The notes under the pieces: model-generated
Told to the model about the DNA's origin: nothing
Databases searched by the model: none
Seen by the model: only the letters and a program-made list of their open reading frames with translations
Position numbers and translations under genes: made by a program
DNA from: an uncultured Draconibacterium sp.
GTDB taxonomy: Bacteria > Bacteroidota > Bacteroidia > Bacteroidales > Prolixibacteraceae
Length of the DNA stretch: 64,000 bases
Direction: 5' to 3'
Assembly (NCBI RefSeq): GCF_963674925.1
Contig: NZ_OY771647.1
Location: 2,991,501 to 3,055,500 of the forward strand
Shown here: positions 11,201 to 17,357 of the stretch, one piece after another
Layout of the letters: every line of letters begins with the position of its first letter
Numbering within the stretch: the stretch's first letter is position 1

Positions 11201-11351
11201 GTATGTTAGTGGTCAGAACCTCTTCTGTATTACCGGTTATTCGGGACTAGACCCTGAAGTATCAAATTACTTCCTGGCACCGGGTATTGATGGCCGTGAT
11301 AAGTATCCAACTGTTCGTTCATACACTTTTGGACTATCTGTTAACTTTTAA
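8289..11351 (+). CDS. SusC-like TonB-dependent outer-membrane transporter 1
   Basis: Imports oligosaccharide (or glycopeptide) across the outer membrane with TonB energy, paired with the SusD lipoprotein encoded next. Features: signal peptide ending near VFGQ, carboxypeptidase-regulatory-like domain (KTISGTVYDADG to about residue 105), plug domain with LVLVDGIEG and the conserved IESIDVLKDASAAAIYG motif, then a 22-strand barrel ending in the aromatic C-terminus LSVNF. The product of 1020 aa is typical. I chose ATG 8289 because an in-frame TTG at 8235 lies in a 5' UTR hairpin and would push the signal peptide 18 residues inside. Confidence 0.95.
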   Translation: MKSIQSRKTRMFCYVLFLLIFPFTVFGQSKTISGTVYDADGVTLPGVTVMVVGTTNGTTTNIDGKYAIDANAEDVLQFSYIGFRTLEIQLDGKTTVDVTMEVETIGIDEVVAIGYGTQRKGEVTSAIASVKSEDFTVGKIGDAAELVKGKIAGLSITKTSGDPNATSRIMLRGITTIVGNVEPLVLVDGIEGSLTTVAPENIESIDVLKDASAAAIYGTRGANGVILISTKSGKRGSYSSATYSSYASISDWYKTADFMDTHDVIYGRTNFDYEGYDTDWLKAITRKGGYTQNHSLSFEGGSDKSSYSANVTYSDEEGIMRKSDSEDLKAQLDFSQYALNDIVKLNLNVLYSTHNNTNNNNAYAYRQALIHNPSSPVFHEDGAYYEEFNRFQYYNPLEIQNERIGDYRSKYARVVGNITVEPIKNWQTNLMLSRKEISNVSQDYYTSKYYSQSTVDPEDQYRTIPKVRGSASKWSSNTKSENLELTSKYNFAIEKSRVTALVGYSYLYNVYDEYSAGNSEFPSESYLYNNLRQGLYLTDEDHTASMASYKDDNTLIGFFGRASYGYDNRFNAIISVRREGSSKFGENHKWGTFPSASVGWTISNESFMQSATWLENLKLRAGYGVTGVIPGRNYMSLITYDYDAYGKHLSQGGDWTPSLKVAQNPNPDLKWETTNEVNIGVDWTMFDSRLTGSLDLYSKKTKDLLYDYAVPVPPNMYGYTTANVGEMENKGIEFMVSGSPVKKGDFEWNSTLTLSHNANKLLSLSNDLYETDNFQEVGGVSDPISIATHAMEVGEPLGDFWGLRSVGVSKDGFVLVEVYDEATETWSVKEFDTSYNLESNRQRLGNGLPSVYAGWNNTFRYKNFDLSMMITGQFGYQILNVQRSFYENNSIAYNRLKTAADLHPAINPDGTPVIDEATGEQLMVKLSGSMPQGVWSDHIEDGDFIKLSNVTLGYTLPITGNFEKYIKNLRLYVSGQNLFCITGYSGLDPEVSNYFLAPGIDGRDKYPTVRSYTFGLSVNF

Positions 11352-11363
11352 AATTTGAGAATT

Positions 11364-11453
11364 ATGAAACGAGCATATTTGAATGAAACAAAAGATGTAT
11401 CAAATAAGATGCGAGTTACATATGATACAATTAAAAATAAAAATACTAATCAT
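11364..11453 (+). promoter_or_regulatory. Leader upstream of susD with start-codon-masking potential (L1)
   Basis: Starts with ATGAAACGAGCAT, an element also found at 49114, 54026 and 54146. It contains GTATCA (11397-11402) complementary to TGATAC (11423-11428). It also contains CATATGAT (11419-11426), complementary to ATCATATG (11449-11456), which includes the susD ATG. The two pairings share bases and exclude each other. The upstream ATG is in frame with susD but would put 30 polar residues ahead of the lipoprotein signal. The regulatory role is inferred. Confidence 0.4.
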
Positions 11454-13154
11454 ATGAAATTCATAAAAAACTCTATACTAAGTTTTTCCATAGCAATTTT
11501 ATTGTTGATGGGAGCTTGTACCGACCTGGATGAAACAGTGTATTCCGGGTTGACCGATGAAACGATCGATGTAAACGACCCGGAGATAATTGGTTATATG
11601 ATGGGTGAGGCCTATGCGCAATTTCGCTTCCTGTATTGGGGATGGAACGGTTACTTCGATGTAATGGAAGAATGTAGTGATACCTATATGACTCCAAAAA
11701 GAATTGGTATTGGCTGGGGCGACCTTTACATACCAATGCATAAACACAGATGGAACTCAACACAGGGACATATTGGTGGTTTGTGGAATACCGCATATGT
11801 GGGAATTGGTTATGCCAATAAAACGCTGGATGTACTTCCTGAAACAGGTTCGGAACAAGCGCAAATGCGTTTTATTCGTGCACTGAACTACTATGTGTTA
11901 CTTGATGCATTCCGTAATGTTCCGCTGGAGACAACGCAGGATACTGAACCCGGTTACCTTCCGGAGCAGGCATCAGCAGAGGATATTTTTGATTTTTGCG
12001 TAACCGAACTTAACGCCATTAAAGAGGATCTGGGAACAGAGAAGGTTTTTGGTTATCCAAACCGTTATGCTGCCGATATGGTACTGGCAAAATTGTACCT
12101 GAACTACAATACCTATTTTGATACTAACGACGATTCGTATTACGAACTGGCATTGGCAGAGGTTAATGATATTCTTGATAACGGTGGTTATTCACTGGCA
12201 CCAAATTATCTCGATAATTTTAAGGCAGATATTTCTTCATCACCGGAAGTAATTTTTGCTCTTCCGCTCGATCGCACAAATGCTTCGCACAATTATTTGG
12301 TAAACAAGTGTTTAGTGGGTGCTGGAGCAGCTGCGTACGGATACAACGGCTCGCCATGGAATGGTAGCTGTGCTGTACCTCAGTTTATCGATAGTTATCA
12401 GGAAGGCGACAATCGCCTGGGTTATACATGGACCGGCGGAGTACAACGTTTTGCTACTGAAGATTCAGAAGGAAATGTTATTCCACAATCGGGCGATCCA
12501 ATTTCATTTGGTACCGACGATTGGGCAGGTGAGGGTGTATTGAACTACTCGAAAAATGTTCACTCAATTGATAATCCTGGTGCTTATCAGCAAGAAGGTT
12601 ATCGCTTTGTGAAAAGCGAAATTGTAGCAGGTGATAATGGTACTTACGGAAACGACGTAGCATTTTTCCGTTTGGCTGACGCTATGTTTATTAAAGCAGA
12701 GTGTTTGCTTCGTTTGGAACAGGACGAACAAACTGCTGCCGACCTGATTACCGAAGTTCGCAGCCGTTCTTTCGAAACTGCACAAGGTGCTGTTCGTACT
12801 GTGGCCGACCTGAAAGGTGGAAGTGTTTACGATTACGGACACCGCGAATACACCAGCGAAGGATTTGCCAATTACGATCCTGCATCATACGTATACACCC
12901 AGGAAGGTGGCGACGATATCGTTCTTGGTGGATTGCTTGACGACCTGGCATGGGAATTTGTTGGCGAACATCACCGTCGTCAGGATCTTATCCGCTTTAA
13001 AATGAGCGACGGCAGAAATGTGTTTAACGGAAAATCATGGTTCTGTAAAGACGCTACTACTGAAACACACTGGGATGTGTTCCCAATTCCAAAAGCGGCT
13101 TTGGATGCTAATATTTCACTTGTTCAGAATGAAGGTTATCAGGGTGCAAATTAG
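11454..13154 (+). CDS. SusD/RagB-like glycan-binding lipoprotein 1
   Basis: Surface lipoprotein that caps the SusC channel and captures the ligand. The signal peptide has lipobox LMGAC (Cys about residue 21). The TPR-rich SusD fold is recognisable: the helical N-terminal half has YAQFRFLYWGWNG and RFIRALNYYVLLDAF, the latter being the usual R(A/F)xRAxxY region. The C-terminal part has FRLADAMFIKAECLLRL and EFVGEHHRRQDLIRF, matching the conserved ExxxExxRxxDLIRW-type ending, followed by FPIPKAALDAN and the terminal NEGY region. I chose ATG 11454 because translation from 11364 would give a non-canonical N-terminus. The 566 aa product is typical. Confidence 0.94.
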   Translation: MKFIKNSILSFSIAILLLMGACTDLDETVYSGLTDETIDVNDPEIIGYMMGEAYAQFRFLYWGWNGYFDVMEECSDTYMTPKRIGIGWGDLYIPMHKHRWNSTQGHIGGLWNTAYVGIGYANKTLDVLPETGSEQAQMRFIRALNYYVLLDAFRNVPLETTQDTEPGYLPEQASAEDIFDFCVTELNAIKEDLGTEKVFGYPNRYAADMVLAKLYLNYNTYFDTNDDSYYELALAEVNDILDNGGYSLAPNYLDNFKADISSSPEVIFALPLDRTNASHNYLVNKCLVGAGAAAYGYNGSPWNGSCAVPQFIDSYQEGDNRLGYTWTGGVQRFATEDSEGNVIPQSGDPISFGTDDWAGEGVLNYSKNVHSIDNPGAYQQEGYRFVKSEIVAGDNGTYGNDVAFFRLADAMFIKAECLLRLEQDEQTAADLITEVRSRSFETAQGAVRTVADLKGGSVYDYGHREYTSEGFANYDPASYVYTQEGGDDIVLGGLLDDLAWEFVGEHHRRQDLIRFKMSDGRNVFNGKSWFCKDATTETHWDVFPIPKAALDANISLVQNEGYQGAN

Positions 13155-13193
13155 CAAGCGTAGTTTGCAGCAAAAAATTTAAAATTTAGACAA

Positions 13194-15092
13194 ATGAAAA
13201 AGATACATATATTATTAATTCTGGCGCTGGTTATCACCGCAGGATTATTTAGTTGCGGAGACAACGAAGACTTTAGCAGTATGCATGTCCTCACGGATGA
13301 TGAAATTGCTGAAATAGCCCGTCAGGATTCGATTGAAGAGGCTCAGAAAAACATGATCAATGCCGATATGATTTTGGAGTACTCGATGGATATTACCATA
13401 AGTGCTAGTTTGTACGATGGAGGTACCCTGGAAATTGAATTGGATAAAATTGCCGAAAAATTCGGAATTACAGAGGAAGAGCTTGTTGCAGGAATTGCCG
13501 GTGAAAGCGGAGCTCCTGAAGTTAAAGGTTTTGCTATAGCAGGCACCACACATGCCGATATCGCAAGTGCATCAAACACTAATGCTCCTTGGGGACACTG
13601 GTGGGATGCTAATGGAGACCTGACAGCATGGGGAGATGATGCAATGGTATTTGCCGAGTTCTATCCTGAAGATGCATTTTTTACAATTGGACAATATCCG
13701 GGACACTTAGTTGAAGGACAAACTGTAACATTTATTGAGGCACTAAAATACAACGAAACTCGTGTGGCTGTTGTAATAACTGTTAATGCCATTGCTGCAG
13801 GACAGGTTACTGCCGAGGTTGTTAGCGAACAAGATCTGACAATTGATGTAACACCAAAAAGTGTTTACGATGCAGACTCTGTTCAATTTGATCTTAACAC
13901 GGTATTAAGCGATCTTGGTGTTTCCTCATTGGAAGAAGTTACGTATGTGGGGGTAAATGCCGACGGATCGTATAACCAGGAAGCTGTTACTGTTAATGGG
14001 TTCTGGTACGATTTTGATGGTTTTGTTGGTGCCTGGGGCGACGATGCAAGTGTTTATACCGAACACAGCCCGTCATCGGATTATGTAAGAATTGGTCAAT
14101 ATCCTGATCATCTTGCAGCTGGTGAAACATATACAATTCATTATGGGTTTATGGCCAATAATAAAATTGTAATGTTGAATATTACTGTTAATGTAATTGG
14201 TTATGTTGATCCGGAAACTCCACCAACAGGTGATCCTGAAAGTGTTACAATTGATGTTGAGTTAAGTAAAGAGTATAGTGATGATTATGCAAGTGTAACA
14301 TTCGATGTAAAAGAAACCTTGCGTAATGCATTTAAAATGACTACCTATCAAATTCATCAGGCAATTAATTCAGGAGAACTGATAATATACAACGGAGAAA
14401 TAACTGAATCTGTTTCGTATACAGCAGATGTTCCCGGCTACTGGCTAAAAGAAGACGGTACAGCCGGAGCTTGGGCTGAAGGTATTGTATGGACCAGCTT
14501 AGGACACAGTGAAACTGAACTGTTCCTGTATGGTGGAAATCATCCTGACAATGCAGTTGCCGGAAATAGTGTTACAACAACTTATATAGTAACTTGTAAT
14601 GGTGGTTCGGTTACCATTAATTTAACCTTCAATATTTTAGAAGATAGTTATGTTGATCCGGAAACAGCACCTGAAGGAGATCCTGAGGCACTTGCAATAG
14701 ATGTTGCGTTAAGTAAAGCATACAGCGATGACTATGCAAGCGTAAGCTTCGATGTTAAAGAAACATTGCGTCAGGCATTTAAAATGACTACCTATCAGAT
14801 ACATAATGCAATTAGCAGCGGAGAACTGAAACTGTATGTAGCTGAAGTTTCTGAAACTGACCCGACTTATACTGCCGATGTTCCCGGGTATTGGCTAAAT
14901 GCCGATGGTGCACCTGTTGCATGGGCCGAGGGAATTGTATACTGTAGTTTAGGACACAACGAAACTGAATTGTATTTATATGGAGGAAATCATCCTGATA
15001 ATGCAACTGCCGACGATGTGGTAACTACAACTTATATTGCAACATGTAATGGTGGTTCTGTTACTTTTAATATAACATATACTGTTGAATAG
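13194..15092 (+). CDS. Lipoprotein of four DUF4859-like repeats, putative surface glycan-binding protein
   Basis: Signal peptide with lipobox LFSC, then an Asp/Glu-rich spacer and four beta-rich modules of about 130-150 residues (roughly 60-205, 210-345, 350-490, 495-632). Each has a core like WWDANGDLTAWGDD, then a phrase like FTIGQYPGHLVEGQT and a final beta-strand of ITVNV type. The conserved Trp/Asp/Gly core is what I associate with DUF4859. Modules 3 and 4 are nearly identical (shared segments FDVKETLR, AFKMTTYQIH, YGGNHPDNA) and arose by recent tandem duplication. The position right after susD is where surface glycan-binding proteins usually sit. No catalytic motif and no type IX sorting domain were seen. 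Ligand unknown. Confidence 0.75.
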   Translation: MKKIHILLILALVITAGLFSCGDNEDFSSMHVLTDDEIAEIARQDSIEEAQKNMINADMILEYSMDITISASLYDGGTLEIELDKIAEKFGITEEELVAGIAGESGAPEVKGFAIAGTTHADIASASNTNAPWGHWWDANGDLTAWGDDAMVFAEFYPEDAFFTIGQYPGHLVEGQTVTFIEALKYNETRVAVVITVNAIAAGQVTAEVVSEQDLTIDVTPKSVYDADSVQFDLNTVLSDLGVSSLEEVTYVGVNADGSYNQEAVTVNGFWYDFDGFVGAWGDDASVYTEHSPSSDYVRIGQYPDHLAAGETYTIHYGFMANNKIVMLNITVNVIGYVDPETPPTGDPESVTIDVELSKEYSDDYASVTFDVKETLRNAFKMTTYQIHQAINSGELIIYNGEITESVSYTADVPGYWLKEDGTAGAWAEGIVWTSLGHSETELFLYGGNHPDNAVAGNSVTTTYIVTCNGGSVTINLTFNILEDSYVDPETAPEGDPEALAIDVALSKAYSDDYASVSFDVKETLRQAFKMTTYQIHNAISSGELKLYVAEVSETDPTYTADVPGYWLNADGAPVAWAEGIVYCSLGHNETELYLYGGNHPDNATADDVVTTTYIATCNGGSVTFNITYTVE

Positions 15093-15105
15093 ATTAATAT
15101 TTATA

Positions 15106-17154
15106 ATGATTAGTAAATCAAAATATAAATTGCATAAGTCGGAGAAATCCGGCTTATGCTCCTTTTTCTTTATCCTTATTCTTTTATTTGTCTTTGCAGC
15201 TTGCGGAGACGATAGTATAACACCAGATCCTGATCCCGGTCCGGATCCTGTTGATACAACCACGCCACCTTCTGTGGATACTGTTGTCGTACTGAGCGAA
15301 TCAGATGTGGTGGATTACGAGAAATTTTATAAGCCCGGCGAGTTTGCCAACATGGATTTTTTGCGTGGCGATAGTAAGTGGTCGTTCGTAAGAAGTAAAC
15401 AATCGGAACACTTTGTAGTATTCTGGGAACCTGAGTTTGGCTTAAATCCAAATGCCGACAGTGTGCCGGAAGCACTACGGGTTGATGTTGATGACTTGTT
15501 GGAAAAAGCTGAATCGTTTTTTGATATAAATGTTAGTACATTGGGTTTTGCCGAACTGGGAGCAGGAAAATCAAACCTTGATAATTATAAAATGGAGATT
15601 TACTTGTTGTATCAAACCGAATGGCTGGCAACAGGTAGTGGATATGATGATATGATCGGTGCGCTTTGGGTTAATCCGAGTACCTGTAAGCCCGTAGGTT
15701 CTACAATTGCACACGAAATTGGACATACTTTTCAGTATCAGGTGTATGCAGACTTACTGGCCTACAGCGGAATTCCAAATGATTTTAACCGTGGTTTCCG
15801 ATATGGTTATGGAGGAAATGGCGGAAATGGTTTTTGGGAACAATGTGCTCAATGGCAATCTTTCCAGTCTTATCCGGCTGAAGCTTTTACTTCATACAAC
15901 TTTGGAGTTTATATGGCAAATTATCATCGTCATTTTAGCCACGAATGGCACCGATATGCTAGCTATTGGCTTCACTATTACTGGACCGATAAACACGGCA
16001 TCGATTTTATTGGCAAATTGTGGCGCGAAGCCGTTGGTCCCGAAGATCCGATTGAAGCTTACATGCGAATAAATGGTTTGTCGGTGGCTGAAATGAATAA
16101 CGAACTTTATGATGCTGTAGCGCATTTGGTAACCTGGGATATTGATGCTATTCGATCAATAGGAAATGATTACATCGGCCAATATGAATTTAAATTTTAC
16201 GAAGCTCAAGATGGAGCGTATCAGGTAGCATACAGTAAGTGTCCCGGAACAACTGGATACAATGTAATTCCTTTAAATGTTCCTGAGGCCGGTACGGTAG
16301 TAACAACCTCGTTTGAGGCGCTTACACCCGGCTCTGCTTTAGCACCTGCTGATCCCGGACAATATTCTGATGATGGAGCAACTTCCACAACAAGTTCATA
16401 TAACAGCAGCTCATTAACACGAGCCGGCTGGCGTTATGGATATGTAGCACTGCTTGAGTCGGGTGAACGTGTTTATGGCGAAATGAACCGAAGAACTTCT
16501 GCAGATATAGAATTTACAATTCCCGAAGGTTGCGAGCGGCTTTGGTTGGTAGTGCTTGGTGCCCCTTCAAATTATGAATCACATGCCTGGGACGAGTTGG
16601 AAAGCAATGATGATCAGTGGCCTTATAAAGTAAAATTTACCAATACCGATTTATTGGGTAATGTGGTAATCGATCCGAATGAGGATCCGCAAGATCTCAC
16701 ATTAACTTACGATGTTTCCTTTGCCGCTGACGACGCCGAATATTCTGGTATACAAGTAAACCTGAATACAAATGGTGATATTACAAAAGTGGTTCAGGCA
16801 CTGGCTATGCAACCTTCAGCAATTGCAAGTTCGTTGTTGGCAGCTAAAGAAACACCTCAGGAAGGTAAAATTGCCTTTGCTGCAGTTGAATCTGATGGTT
16901 CGTTAAATTACAATACTACTGCCAACGGACATGGTTTTTGGTTTGATAGCAATGGAGATGTTATTGGCTGGAGTAGCGATAACGACAGTAAAGTATTTTC
17001 TGAATTTGCCGCTTCCAATTTCGAATTTAGCATTGGCCAGTTTCCGGGAAAATCAAGTGCCGGAGATTCGTACACTATAAAAGAGGCATTGGTTTATCAA
17101 AAAGATGGTACGCAATATCAGGTTACCTTTGTTTTTAACATTACTATAAATTAG
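15106..17154 (+). CDS. Zincin-like metallopeptidase lipoprotein with C-terminal DUF4859-like module
   Basis: Predicted surface or periplasmic zinc peptidase. The N-terminal lipoprotein signal ends FVFAAC and is followed by a Pro/Asp-rich linker. HEIGH (residues 203-207) supplies the two zinc His and the general base. Glu245 in GFWEQCAQWQ is a plausible third ligand (gluzincin-like). The region EHFVVFWEPEFG resembles DUF6055-type Bacteroidota proteins; this assignment is tentative. The last ~140 residues (GFWFDSNGDVIGW, SIGQFPGKSSAGD) match the DUF4859-like modules of the preceding lipoprotein, tying both to the same ligand. ATG 15106 is chosen over TTG 15085, which lies inside the previous gene. 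A terminator-like hairpin lies inside the signal-peptide coding sequence. Confidence 0.75.
   Translation: MISKSKYKLHKSEKSGLCSFFFILILLFVFAACGDDSITPDPDPGPDPVDTTTPPSVDTVVVLSESDVVDYEKFYKPGEFANMDFLRGDSKWSFVRSKQSEHFVVFWEPEFGLNPNADSVPEALRVDVDDLLEKAESFFDINVSTLGFAELGAGKSNLDNYKMEIYLLYQTEWLATGSGYDDMIGALWVNPSTCKPVGSTIAHEIGHTFQYQVYADLLAYSGIPNDFNRGFRYGYGGNGGNGFWEQCAQWQSFQSYPAEAFTSYNFGVYMANYHRHFSHEWHRYASYWLHYYWTDKHGIDFIGKLWREAVGPEDPIEAYMRINGLSVAEMNNELYDAVAHLVTWDIDAIRSIGNDYIGQYEFKFYEAQDGAYQVAYSKCPGTTGYNVIPLNVPEAGTVVTTSFEALTPGSALAPADPGQYSDDGATSTTSSYNSSSLTRAGWRYGYVALLESGERVYGEMNRRTSADIEFTIPEGCERLWLVVLGAPSNYESHAWDELESNDDQWPYKVKFTNTDLLGNVVIDPNEDPQDLTLTYDVSFAADDAEYSGIQVNLNTNGDITKVVQALAMQPSAIASSLLAAKETPQEGKIAFAAVESDGSLNYNTTANGHGFWFDSNGDVIGWSSDNDSKVFSEFAASNFEFSIGQFPGKSSAGDSYTIKEALVYQKDGTQYQVTFVFNITIN
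15133..15171 (+). terminator. Terminator-like hairpin inside the signal-peptide coding region
   Basis: Arms CATAAGTCGGA (15133-15143) and TCCGGCTTATG (15148-15158) form 11 pairs with one G-U around a GAAA loop. CTCC and a T-rich run TTTTTCTTT follow (to 15171). It has the form of a Bacteroidota intrinsic terminator but is translated as HKSEKSGLCSFFF if the gene starts at 15106. It could reduce read-through from the upstream SusC-D-DUF4859 genes. Confidence 0.55.
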
Positions 17155-17357
17155 AAGGGTCCTGACGCTGTGAATAAAGTGTTGTTTGGGTGATAACGTA
17201 AAAAAGGTTGTTGTGGCCATTAAAATTAAAATATTGGAGTAGAATAAACTTCCTTAATGGTTGTGATGAACTCGAAGCTTTTATATTATTGAAGAAAATA
17301 ATTAAATAATAAATATAACTTCCAGAAGTTGAGTTATAAAAATTAAATAGACATTAA
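17155..17357. other. 203-bp intergenic region before DUF5695-like gene
   Basis: A small hairpin AACTT-CCAG-AAGTT lies at about 17321-17334, near 25 bp upstream of the next start. A wider inverted pair CCATTAA/TTAATGG lies further up. No terminator and no clear promoter box were recognised. Confidence 0.35.

Noticed and set aside
11364..11453. Longer N-terminus for SusD 1 from the ATG at 11364
   Set aside because: It would add 30 polar residues before a normal lipoprotein signal peptide; the same ATG-like element stands out of frame in the other leaders.
13194..17154. Type IX secretion sorting domain on the DUF4859-like proteins
   Set aside because: Both proteins end in the module's own beta-strand and carry lipoprotein signals; no C-terminal sorting sequence is visible.
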